The notes beneath the pieces are model-generated. The model was not told the DNA's origin and searched no databases. It was given only the letters and a program-made list of their open reading frames with translations. Shown here in pieces: positions 1 through 5,274 of a DNA stretch of 14,974 nt. Each line of letters starts with the position of its first letter. Within the stretch, counting starts at the first letter, position 1. The translations under genes were made by a program, and so were the position numbers. Source of the stretch: JBBRUG01 sp038247995 (GTDB taxonomy: Bacteria; Chloroflexota; Chloroflexia; Chloroflexales; Chloroflexaceae); contig JBBRUG010000132.1 in the NCBI GenBank assembly GCA_038247995.1, forward strand, positions 1 through 14,974. The letters are read 5' to 3'.

Positions 1-461
1 GTCGCATTGCCATATCCATCATAACCATTGCGCCGCGCCTTCAGCAGCAGCGGCCAACCCAACTCCGCCGCCGCCTGGATCACCTCGTCCGGCGTCGTTA
101 CCGCCCGAAACGCTGCCACAGCCAGGCCGGCTACCGCCAGACATTGCTTCTGCACCAGTTTATCTTGCACGCGCGCCACCGCCGCCGCTGTCGGCACAAC
201 AACTAGGCCTTGCGCTTCCAGCACCGCCAGAATGCCCGCATCGACAAACTCATTTTCCAGCGTGACTAAATCGCACAGCGTAGCAAATTGCGCAACGAGT
301 AGCGGATCTTCCCACGCGCCAACAAGCTCGTGCTGGGTCAACCGGCCAGCCGGACTATCGGCGGTGCGCTCGAAGATCACCGTCTCCAGGCCAAGCCCAA
401 TCGCTGCCTGGGTGAGCATCTGGGCCAATTGGCCACCGCCAAAAATACCAATACGTGTCAT
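1..461 (-). CDS. purK: N5-carboxyaminoimidazole ribonucleotide synthase PurK, N-terminal part
   Basis: PurK uses ATP and bicarbonate to carboxylate aminoimidazole ribonucleotide at N5, an early step of cytosolic purine synthesis. Reading the minus strand from ATG at 461 gives 153 codons without a stop before the window edge, so the C-terminal half or more is missing. The start MTRIGIFGGGQLAQML carries the glycine-rich nucleotide loop (residues 8-12, GGGQL) typical of PurK. Further on come the D-K-L-x-Q-K segment that opens the ATP-grasp domain and, at the edge, K-A-R-R-N-G-Y-D-G-Y-G, the family's K-x-R-x-G-Y-D-G-x-G motif. PurT and other ATP-grasp enzymes fit these motifs less well. There is no Shine-Dalgarno before the ATG and a -10-like box ends 8 nt upstream, so initiation may be leaderless. 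purE could lie beyond the left edge; that cannot be seen. Confidence 0.93.
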   Translation of the reverse strand, partial: MTRIGIFGGGQLAQMLTQAAIGLGLETVIFERTADSPAGRLTQHELVGAWEDPLLVAQFATLCDLVTLENEFVDAGILAVLEAQGLVVVPTAAAVARVQDKLVQKQCLAVAGLAVAAFRAVTTPDEVIQAAAELGWPLLLKARRNGYDGYGNA

Positions 462-469
462 AACGCGCT

Positions 470-498
470 ATCATACCGGCAGACGCCACCCGACGCAA
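470..498 (-). promoter_or_regulatory. Candidate sigma-70 promoter of purK, leaderless layout
   Basis: Read on the minus strand, TTGCGT (498 to 493) and TATGAT (475 to 470) are separated by 17 bp. The -10 box ends 8 nt before the purK ATG, so the predicted start of transcription falls on or next to the start codon. No purine-rich ribosome-binding site is present. Inferred from sequence only. Confidence 0.5.
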
Positions 499-501
499 CA
501 T

Positions 502-591
502 CCGCTTCAGCTAGCTGTTCGCGCCCTGCCGTCCACGTCTGCCGCTTCAGCTAGCTGTTCGCGCCCTGCCGTCCACGTCTGCCGCTTCAGC
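502..591. repeat. 40-bp direct tandem repeat, 2.25 copies
   Basis: The unit beginning CCGCTTCAGCTAGCTGTTCG occupies 502-541 and recurs identically at 542-581. A third partial copy, CCGCTTCAGC, occupies 582-591. The array lies just upstream of the purK -35 box. A related CGGCGCTTCAGCG sequence at 617-629, part of a short palindrome at 618-631, follows downstream. There are no unique spacers, so this is not a CRISPR array. It may be a slippage duplication or a repeated regulator site. The rest of the 462-701 intergenic region shows nothing else recognisable. Confidence 0.85.
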
Positions 592-701
592 GGCTGGTTG
601 CCGCAGCGGAAACGTGCGGCGCTTCAGCGCCAAAACTTGCACACTATTCGCCAACGACATCCGCACCACTCGACCCTCAGCGCCCAATAAAGGTCATCCC
701 T

Positions 702-950
702 ATGCAAAACGTTGTCATTGATCCAAGCACCCAGATTGGCTTAGCTCGCCTGACTGTCGCTAACCTCGAGCGTTCGCTCGCCTTCTATGCCGATGTACTC
801 GGCCTCACTTCAGAGCCGCGCCCCAACGGCACTACGACGCTACGTGCGGGAGATCAGCCACTGTTCATCCTCGCCGAACGCTCAGATGCGCGTCCTCGTC
901 CGCCGCGCAGCACCGGCCTCTACCATGCCGCCATCCCCTTGCCTACATAA
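702..950 (+). pseudogene. Truncated VOC (glyoxalase/extradiol dioxygenase-like) family gene remnant
   Basis: The 82-residue frame starts at an ATG preceded by AAAGG. It reads as the N-terminus of a vicinal oxygen chelate protein: GLARLTVANLERSLAFYADVLGL (residues 13-35) is the first beta-alpha unit, followed by LRAGDQPLFILAERSDARPRPPRSTGLYHAAIPLP. In relatives such as CatE-like ring-cleavage dioxygenases, the G-L-Y-H-x-A-I-x-L-P segment holds a metal-ligand His and the protein continues for roughly 200 more residues with a second VOC module. Here the frame stops immediately after LPT, and no continuation is visible in any frame before the next gene starts at 1007. A single half-module cannot form the usual active site, so this is probably a deletion remnant. 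A functional short protein is possible but less likely. Confidence 0.65.
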
Positions 951-954
951 GCTA

Positions 955-963
955 TGCTATAAT
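955..963 (+). promoter_or_regulatory. Extended -10 promoter for the 68-aa gene and WYL regulator
   Basis: TGCTATAAT is a perfect extended -10 (TGn + TATAAT at 958-963). It overlaps the end of the truncated VOC frame and lies 43 bp before the next ATG. The only -35-like hexamer, TTGCCT at 939-944, has a 13-bp spacer, which is too short, so recognition would depend on the TG element. Confidence 0.55.
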
Positions 964-1006
964 CCCAAGGCTAAACTACTCATAATTGAGTTGAGGGTAT
1001 TTTCCT

Positions 1007-1213
1007 ATGCCGACTACTTCCCGCAACCAGCGCCGCCGGCAACCTACGCGCTTAAGTCAATCGCCGAACCAGCCGCGCCGCCAACCGGCTCGGGTGATCG
1101 AGCCGCCCGACTATTCGCGTGATTATGCCTATGTGCGGCGCGATCTGATCCGCATCACTCTGATCGGCGGCTTGTTGTTCGCAGCAATGATCGCGGCCTC
1201 ATTCTTTATGTAG
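1007..1213 (+). CDS. Small basic single-pass membrane protein, unknown function
   Basis: The 68-residue protein has two parts. The N-terminal stretch of about 45 residues is rich in Arg, Gln and Pro (RNQRRRQPTRLSQSPNQPRR) and should be cytoplasmic and disordered. A hydrophobic segment at about residues 49-67 (ITLIGGLLFAAMIAASFFM) runs to the C-terminus and is one membrane span. The segment D-Y-S-R-D-Y-A-Y-V-R-R-D-L joins them. GAGGG at 993-997, nine bases before the ATG, serves as ribosome-binding site, and an extended -10 promoter lies upstream. The stop is one base from the start of the WYL regulator, so the two are probably cotranscribed and translationally coupled. No family is recognised. 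The start, promoter and codon pattern support a real gene. Confidence 0.7.
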   Translation: MPTTSRNQRRRQPTRLSQSPNQPRRQPARVIEPPDYSRDYAYVRRDLIRITLIGGLLFAAMIAASFFM

Positions 1214-1214
1214 G

Positions 1215-2210
1215 GTGCTTGTGTCCGCTGAAGATGATCGCATCAAAAGCAAGGCTGCGCGCCTCCGGCGGATTGAGCACCGCCTCTACAACGCACCCCA
1301 GGGCTTACGCGTCACCGATCTGGCCGAGGGCTGCGGCGTCGCTCGCCGTACGATCTACCGCGACCTTGAGGCCCTCCACGAGATGGGCGTCCCGGTTTGG
1401 GAAGCGAATGGTCGCTTCGGCATCGACCGTGCCGCCTACCTTTCCACTGTCCGCCTTAACCTCAACGAAGCGATCGCGATCTTCTTCGCCGCACGTCTCC
1501 TCGCCCACCACAGCGACGAGCACAACCCGCATATCGTCGCGGCCCTCGATAAACTCGCCGCCAGCCTCCCCGACCACACAATCGCCGGCCATATCGCCGC
1601 AATGAGCGAACAGGTGCGCGCCCGACCGCTGCGTGAAGACTACATCGCCGCCCTTGAAACGATCACCCGCGCCTGGGCCGATCGCCGCGTTGTGCGGCTA
1701 CGCTATCGCACCCCTAACCGCGAACTCACCGAACGCGATGTGGCCCCGTATGTCGTTGAGGTGGTGCGCAATGCCCCCGGCGCCTACCTGATCGGTTTCG
1801 ACCGGCTGCGTGACGCCATCCGCACCTTCAAGATCGAGCGGATCGAACATGCTGAACTGCTTGAGGACACCTATCATATTCCCGCCGATTTTGAACCCTA
1901 CAGCGTCCTCGCTCGGGCCTGGGGCGTGATGGACGACGCCGATGTGCAGATCCACCTGCGCTTCAGTGCAACCGCTGCGCCGCGTGTCCGCGAGACGCTC
2001 TGGCACCATACCCAGCGCCTCGCTGAGCACCCCAATGGCGGCTGTGATCTGCTCCTGACGGTCGGCGGCATCCGCGAGATCATGCCCTGGGTACTCAGTT
2101 GGGGCGCCGAAGTCGAAGTGCTTGCGCCACACGAACTCCGCGCCGAAATTGCCACCCATGGTCAGCGCTTGGCCGAGCGCTACACAACCCAAAATGAGGG
2201 CAACCGCTAA
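1215..2210 (+). CDS. HTH-WYL domain transcriptional regulator (YafY/DeoR-like)
   Basis: The 331-residue cytoplasmic DNA-binding protein shows the three-part layout of WYL regulators. A winged helix-turn-helix lies at about residues 17-72 (LAEGCGVARRTIYRDLEALHEMGVPV, with the R-T-I-Y-R-D-L recognition helix). A WYL domain lies at about 140-235. A C-terminal WCX-like region ends near 325. In the WYL domain the name-giving Trp is replaced by Ala (A190-Y191-L192 in GAYLIGFDRLRDAIRTFKIERI); the rest of the segment is typical. WYL domains are thought to sense ligands such as nucleotides or nucleic acids; the ligand here is unknown. Translation probably begins at GTG 1215, directly after the upstream stop, or at GTG 1221. 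It shares the promoter near 958 with the small membrane protein. The gene converges on rpmE. Confidence 0.88.
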   Translation: MLVSAEDDRIKSKAARLRRIEHRLYNAPQGLRVTDLAEGCGVARRTIYRDLEALHEMGVPVWEANGRFGIDRAAYLSTVRLNLNEAIAIFFAARLLAHHSDEHNPHIVAALDKLAASLPDHTIAGHIAAMSEQVRARPLREDYIAALETITRAWADRRVVRLRYRTPNRELTERDVAPYVVEVVRNAPGAYLIGFDRLRDAIRTFKIERIEHAELLEDTYHIPADFEPYSVLARAWGVMDDADVQIHLRFSATAAPRVRETLWHHTQRLAEHPNGGCDLLLTVGGIREIMPWVLSWGAEVEVLAPHELRAEIATHGQRLAERYTTQNEGNR

Positions 2211-2258
2211 GTGGTCACCCTCACCCGATCATCTATCTTCACTTGTGCAGAACTCCCG

Positions 2259-2287
2259 GTTCCTGCTTCCGGCTCCCTGCTTCCGGC
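2259..2287. repeat. Pyrimidine-rich tandem repeat, 14-bp period with 7-bp sub-period
   Basis: CCTGCTTCCGGC occurs at 2262-2273 and again at 2276-2287. Within it, a GTTCCTG / CTTCCGG / CTCCCTG / CTTCCGG heptad pattern is visible. It lies in the 80-bp gap between the convergent ends of the WYL gene and rpmE, where no clear U-tract terminator is seen. It resembles the GTTCC repeats near 5275 and 14196. Confidence 0.6.
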
Positions 2288-2290
2288 AAA

Positions 2291-2590
2291 TTACGCTTCG
2301 TCACCGTAGAGCTCTTGGAGCAAGCTCTTCTTCGGCTGCGGTTGGGCCTTCTGCTCGCGGCGTCGCTCCAGGTCGGCCTGGCGCGCCTGAGAAGCACCAA
2401 GCCGCTTCATAAAGCGATCAACTTGGCCAGCAGTATCGACAATGCGCTGCTCGCCGGTATAAAACGGGTGGCAGTTCGAACAGATTTCAACCCGCAACCC
2501 CTGCCGCGTTGAGCCAATATTCCAGTGCGTGCCGCATGTCGTGCAAACAACGCCCTCGGTATGATACGTCGGGTGTGCACCCTGCTTCAT
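2291..2590 (-). CDS. rpmE: 50S ribosomal protein L31, zinc-binding form with extended C-terminus
   Basis: L31 binds the large ribosomal subunit at the intersubunit bridge near 5S rRNA. The 99-residue product has the four zinc-ligand cysteines of the C+ form (C16-x-x-C19 and C37-x-x-C40) inside VVCTTCGTHW and VEICSNCHPFYTGEQR, followed by the family segment DTAGQVDRFMKR. Typical L31 is about 65-75 residues. Here about 30 extra residues, charged and rich in Gln, Lys and Arg, form a C-terminal tail ending LLQELYGDEA. GAGAGG lies upstream of the ATG. It is the last gene of the rplU-rpmA-rpmE minus-strand group, after a 79-bp gap that holds a hairpin. The zinc-containing type is often complemented by a C- paralogue under zinc limitation; none is visible here. 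Confidence 0.96.
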   Translation of the reverse strand: MKQGAHPTYHTEGVVCTTCGTHWNIGSTRQGLRVEICSNCHPFYTGEQRIVDTAGQVDRFMKRLGASQARQADLERRREQKAQPQPKKSLLQELYGDEA

Positions 2591-2611
2591 AACAACCTCT
2601 CAGTATCGTAA

Positions 2612-2641
2612 GGACGCAGCGTGCTGCGTCTTGCTGCGTCC
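2612..2641 (-). other. GC-rich hairpin with alternative pairings between rpmA and rpmE
   Basis: GGACGCAGC at 2612-2620 can pair with GCTGCGTCC at 2633-2641 (9 bp, 12-nt loop). Its last 8 bases can instead pair with GCTGCGTC at 2623-2630. The two are mutually exclusive because GCTGCGTC is directly repeated. On the coding strand the longer stem is followed only by TTACG, so it is a weak terminator at best. It may be an mRNA processing or stability element. Confidence 0.5.
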
Positions 2642-2669
2642 GAATCGAGCTCAAACTACCACCCGCCGA

Positions 2670-2957
2670 CTAATCGGCAGCTGCAACTGTTTCAACCGCT
2701 GTCGCAAACGGGATCACACTGACCATCTTCTGCGTTCGCGAGTAATGCTGAAACTTTACGTGCCCCTCAACGAGGGCAAACAGCGTATAGTCACGGCCCA
2801 CGCCGATATTCTTGCCCGGCTTGACCTTCGTACCGCATTGACGCACGATGATATTACCGGGAATGACGTACTCACCGCCGTACTTCTTCACTCCGCGCAT
2901 TTTTGGTTTGCTATCACGACCATTGCGCGAACTACCGACACCTTTTTTATGAGCCAT
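2670..2957 (-). CDS. rpmA: 50S ribosomal protein L27
   Basis: L27 lies near the peptidyl-transferase centre, with its N-terminal arm reaching toward the tRNA acceptor end. The 95-residue product starts MAHKKGVGSSRNGRDSKPKMRGVKKYGGEYVIPGNIIVRQCGTKVKPGKNIGVGRDYTLFAL, which is unmistakable L27 over its full core. Length is slightly above the usual 85-90 because of a tail after position 80 (ATAVETVAAAD). The N-terminus begins directly at MAHKKG, so there is no Firmicutes-type cleaved extension. GAAAGG precedes the ATG. rpmA lies 20 bp downstream of rplU, in the order common to most bacteria. obgE, often next, is replaced here by rpmE. Confidence 0.97.
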   Translation of the reverse strand: MAHKKGVGSSRNGRDSKPKMRGVKKYGGEYVIPGNIIVRQCGTKVKPGKNIGVGRDYTLFALVEGHVKFQHYSRTQKMVSVIPFATAVETVAAAD

Positions 2958-2977
2958 AATCGTATCCTTTCAGTAAT

Positions 2978-3292
2978 TTACGCAACAATCTCACTGATCT
3001 TGATCTGGGTGTAGCGCTGACGATGGCCGGTGCGACGACGATAGCGCTTCTTGTTGCGATACCGGAAGACAATGATCTTGTCGCCTTTGCGCTCGCCCAC
3101 CACTTCAGCCCGCACTAATGCGCCACTGACTGTCGGTGACCCAACGTGCACCTGCTCCGCATTCCCTACCAGCAGCACTTCATTCAGTTCGATGTGGCTG
3201 CCCGGCTCAGCATCATCGATCAGGTCGATGGTGAGCACCTGGCCCGCCTCAACGCGGTATTGCATCCCGCGGTCACGAATAATCGCGTACAC
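2978..3292 (-). CDS. rplU: 50S ribosomal protein L21
   Basis: L21 binds 23S rRNA early in large-subunit assembly. The 104-residue product matches the family in length and throughout: start YAIIRDRGMQYRVEAGQ, middle GSPTVSGALVRAEVVGERKGDKIIVFRYRNKKRYRRRTGHRQRYTQIKI, which is the conserved basic K-x-K-x-Y-x-R-x-x-G-H-R-Q segment. The start codon is GTG at 3292, supported by AAGGAG seven bases upstream; no in-frame ATG fits better. It is the first gene of rplU-rpmA-rpmE, behind a near-perfect promoter and a leader of about 120 nt with structured elements. Confidence 0.96.
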   Translation of the reverse strand: MYAIIRDRGMQYRVEAGQVLTIDLIDDAEPGSHIELNEVLLVGNAEQVHVGSPTVSGALVRAEVVGERKGDKIIVFRYRNKKRYRRRTGHRQRYTQIKISEIVA

Positions 3293-3365
3293 GTCACTTC
3301 TCCTTAAGGCAGCCTAGCTCCTGCAAGTGACAACAATGGCGCCACTGCACTGCCACGAACACTCA

Positions 3366-3377
3366 TGTTGCGCAACA
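3366..3377. other. 12-bp perfect palindrome in the rplU leader
   Basis: TGTTGCGCAACA is a perfect palindrome immediately after the T-run of the terminator-like hairpin in the rplU leader. It could be a protein-binding dyad, or in RNA a short stem. It is not repeated elsewhere in the window as far as seen. Confidence 0.4.
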
Positions 3378-3378
3378 C

Positions 3379-3406
3379 AAAAAGAGAGGACGGCTGTTTT
3401 CCGCCC
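3379..3406 (-). terminator. Intrinsic terminator / attenuator at the start of the rplU leader
   Basis: On the minus strand GGGCGG, a 7-nt loop AAAACAG, and CCGTCC form a 6-bp stem (one G-U pair) at 3406 to 3388, followed by TCTC and five T (3383 to 3379). It begins about 6 nt after the predicted rplU transcription start. It would end galT transcripts arriving from 3513 and could attenuate the ribosomal operon itself. Confidence 0.55.
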
Positions 3407-3418
3407 TTATCTAGCGAG

Positions 3419-3447
3419 ATTATAGCAGAGCGTCGAAGGCGTGTCAA
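3419..3447 (-). promoter_or_regulatory. Consensus sigma-70 promoter of rplU-rpmA-rpmE
   Basis: On the minus strand TTGACA (3447 to 3442), a 17-bp spacer and TATAAT (3424 to 3419) form a perfect consensus promoter. This suits a highly expressed ribosomal protein operon. Transcription should start near A 3412, giving a leader of about 120 nt before the GTG of rplU. Confidence 0.9.
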
Positions 3448-3512
3448 ACCACCCAAACCCGCATCCCAAAGACGAACTGTGAACTGCCGAACGGTCCGAC
3501 CAACAGGCAGAC

Positions 3513-4508
3513 TCACCCTTCATTGCGTAGAAACGCCGCGCAATCTTCAGGGATTGTCGGGTTGATCCAGACCCCACTCCCCAACTCAAACCCGGCCGCG
3601 CGGCTCAAACGCGGCACCACAGCCATATACCAGTGAAAATAGCCATTTTCGGGTTCTTTCACCGGGGTCGAACGGATAATTAAGTTATAGTCAGGATCAT
3701 TGAGTTTAAAGTAGAGCTTGTGCAAAACGTCAACCACAATCGCCGCCAGCGCATCGAGATCAGTGTCGGCGAGCTGCAAGAAGTTCGCCCGATGGGTGCG
3801 CGGCATGATCCACATATGAAATGGCGATGAAGCCGCATAGAGCACAAAGGCCGCAAAGTGTTCATTCAGAGATACGAGGCGTTCGCCGTGCTGCACTTCA
3901 TCGTTGAGCATCGTACAAAAAACGCATTGCCCCGTGTCATCGAAGAAGCGCCGCGCCTCCTCAATGCGATGCCGAATATCACCCGACACAATCGGCATCC
4001 CGATGATCTGGCTGTGCGGATGATAGAGTGACGCACCCGCTCGCTCGCCATGGTTCCGAAAATAAACGATCTGCTCGATCCGCGGGTCAGCGGCGATCTT
4101 GCGCCCGCGTTGGAGGAACGTCTCTAAGGCCAAACGCACTTCCGCCGGGCTCATCAAGCCCAACGTCAGATTGTGGACTGGATGGTCAACCAATACTTCG
4201 TGGTAACCCACGCCGGCCATGCTCCGCGTCACTCCATCGAAGCGCCGCGTTAGTTGGGCATCCACTGCCAGGGCCGGATACTTATTGCGAACGACCCGCG
4301 TCTGCCACGGGCCATACTCAGGAAAGCGGCAAACTTCAAGTTCGTGTTCTTCGTTGCCGGGGCAAAACGGGCATTGCGCATCAAAGGCCGGCCGATCCGC
4401 CGTCAGCACCCGATCCGAAGCCTCAACATACATGTTGGGGCGGCGCGCCCGATCGCCGGCGATGATAACCCACTCGCGGGTGGCGAGGTTCTGCCGCAAC
4501 TCGGGCAT
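3513..4508 (-). CDS. galT: Galactose-1-phosphate uridylyltransferase (GalT family)
   Basis: GalT exchanges UMP between UDP-glucose and galactose-1-phosphate in the Leloir pathway, through a uridylyl-histidine intermediate. The 331-residue product carries CPFCPGNE (zinc ligands C46 and C49), RVVRNKYPAL, and the active-site H163-P164-H165-S-Q in YHPHSQIIGMPIVSG, where the second His is the nucleophile. A second Cys pair, C195-x-x-C198 (GQCVFC), and the C-terminal ENGYFHWYMAVVPR also fit the family. The length is normal. ATG 4508 is chosen because GGAGGAAAG (4523 to 4515) lies 6 bases upstream; an upstream in-frame ATG at 4544 would put this Shine-Dalgarno inside the gene. A candidate promoter lies at 4549-4578. 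Some GalT-fold enzymes act on other hexose-1-phosphates or on ADP-glucose, so substrate range is not certain. Confidence 0.93.
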   Translation of the reverse strand: MPELRQNLATREWVIIAGDRARRPNMYVEASDRVLTADRPAFDAQCPFCPGNEEHELEVCRFPEYGPWQTRVVRNKYPALAVDAQLTRRFDGVTRSMAGVGYHEVLVDHPVHNLTLGLMSPAEVRLALETFLQRGRKIAADPRIEQIVYFRNHGERAGASLYHPHSQIIGMPIVSGDIRHRIEEARRFFDDTGQCVFCTMLNDEVQHGERLVSLNEHFAAFVLYAASSPFHMWIMPRTHRANFLQLADTDLDALAAIVVDVLHKLYFKLNDPDYNLIIRSTPVKEPENGYFHWYMAVVPRLSRAAGFELGSGVWINPTIPEDCAAFLRNEG

Positions 4509-4548
4509 AATGGGCTTTCCTCCACAGTAGAGCTGAAACAGCACGCCT

Positions 4549-4578
4549 ATTGTAGAGGTTGCCCTACGATCTCTGCAA
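4549..4578 (-). promoter_or_regulatory. Candidate promoter of galT
   Basis: On the minus strand TTGCAG (4578 to 4573), an 18-bp spacer and TACAAT (4554 to 4549). It predicts a leader of about 34 nt that keeps the GGAGGAAAG ribosome-binding site. Confidence 0.5.
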
Positions 4579-4668
4579 GCGGCAGGTCAGATGCATCAAT
4601 TGGATCGCCTACGAACCCTGGCTGATCTGTACGCGCTTTAAGTTCTGTATTCCCCATTCCAACGGCTA

Positions 4669-5244
4669 TTATAACCGGTCAATCTCAGCCCAAAGCACCT
4701 CTGCCGGCGGCGGCGTGAATACCGGCGCCAACGGCGCGACCCAGGCATACCGAATAATGCCCGCCGCGTCGATCACAAACACACCAGGTAACGGCACGCC
4801 CATAATCGACCCCATGCCATAACGATAAAACACACTCCAGTCTGCGTCGCTGAGGATTGGATACGGCGCCTGAAGCGCTTCCGCGACAAAACTGGTCAGC
4901 TCTAGATCTGTGCTGCTCACCGTGAGCAGTGTGGTATCCCGCTTGACGAACTCATTGTGCGCTTCCCGCAAACCTTCCAGGTGCGGCTCACAATGCGGTC
5001 AGAAGAAGCGGTCACTCACGATCCGCGTCAGATTCAGCACCACTGGTCGCCCACGCAAGGCGCTGAGCGTGATCGTTTTGCCATATTCAACTTCAGGCAA
5101 GCCATCGGCAGCCACACGATACTGCGCATAGGGCAGCCCAAAATCCGGCGCTTCCGTACCTACCTGCGGCACGTTTGCCGGTCCACGCGGGCTTGTAAAC
5201 TCTGCCCGCCATTTGGCGGTCATTGGGATAAATGGCCGTGCCAT
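4669..5244 (-). CDS. Redoxin / AhpC-TSA-like protein, probable selenoprotein with UxxC motif (in-frame TGA)
   Basis: Two minus-strand frames in the same phase, 5244-4999 and 4998-4669, are separated only by TGA at 5001-4999. Read through, they give a 191-residue thioredoxin-fold protein: GTEAPDFGLPYAQY near 29-42, TLSALRGRPVVLNLTRI near 59-75, then F-F-U82-P-H-C85-EPHLEGLREAHNEF, and a C-terminal half with PYPILSDADWSVFYRYG and PGVFVIDAAGIIRYAW typical of AhpC/TSA peroxiredoxins. U82 falls in a CxxC-type redox motif, where selenocysteine commonly replaces the first cysteine. The segment after the TGA has no ribosome-binding site or plausible own start (only TTG). AGGAG lies 9 bases before ATG 5244. 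Likely role: reduction of peroxides or disulfides in the cytoplasm. The alternative is a TGY-to-TGA nonsense mutation in a Cys redoxin; the stem-loop at 4953-4995 argues against that. Sec machinery is not in the window. Confidence 0.72.
4953..4995 (-). promoter_or_regulatory. Candidate bacterial SECIS element
   Basis: Numbering mRNA bases after the UGA, bases 4-10 (CAUUGUG) pair perfectly with 40-46 (CACAAUG). Inside, CCGC (13-16) pairs with GCGG (30-33) and ACCU (17-20) with AGGU (24-27), leaving two bulged U (28-29) and a GGA apical loop at 21-23. Bacterial SECIS elements place a small G-containing apical loop about 16-37 nt after the UGA, so geometry and loop fit. Folding was done by eye. 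Confidence 0.65.
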
Positions 5245-5274
5245 TGTTACATGCTCCTGTTTAACAGTTGGGCA

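Noticed and set aside
502..591. CRISPR-like array
   Set aside because: Units are contiguous with no spacers and only 2.25 copies.
28..690. Long plus-strand open frame over the left end
   Set aside because: It is antisense to purK, is Ser/Thr/Ala-rich without any recognisable domain, and runs through the 40-bp tandem repeat.
1698..2192. 164-residue minus-strand frame inside the WYL gene
   Set aside because: Shadow of the WYL regulator; no ribosome-binding site or family resemblance.
3304..3516. 70-residue minus-strand frame between galT and rplU
   Set aside because: It covers the consensus rplU promoter, the terminator-like hairpin and the leader, and has no recognisable protein features.
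4028..4625. Plus-strand open frames opposite galT
   Set aside because: galT has clear catalytic motifs on the other strand; these frames are Arg/Pro/Ser-rich shadows.
4668..4673. TATAAT on the minus strand at the end of the redoxin gene, as galT promoter
   Set aside because: It lacks a properly spaced -35 and would give a leader of about 150 nt; TTGCAG-18-TACAAT at 4549-4578 fits better. It could still be a minor promoter.
4669..5244. Reading the redoxin as two independent genes or a plain pseudogene
   Set aside because: The downstream half has only a TTG start with no ribosome-binding site, the frame is continuous, and the TGA is at a UxxC position with a SECIS-like stem. A nonsense mutation remains the main alternative.
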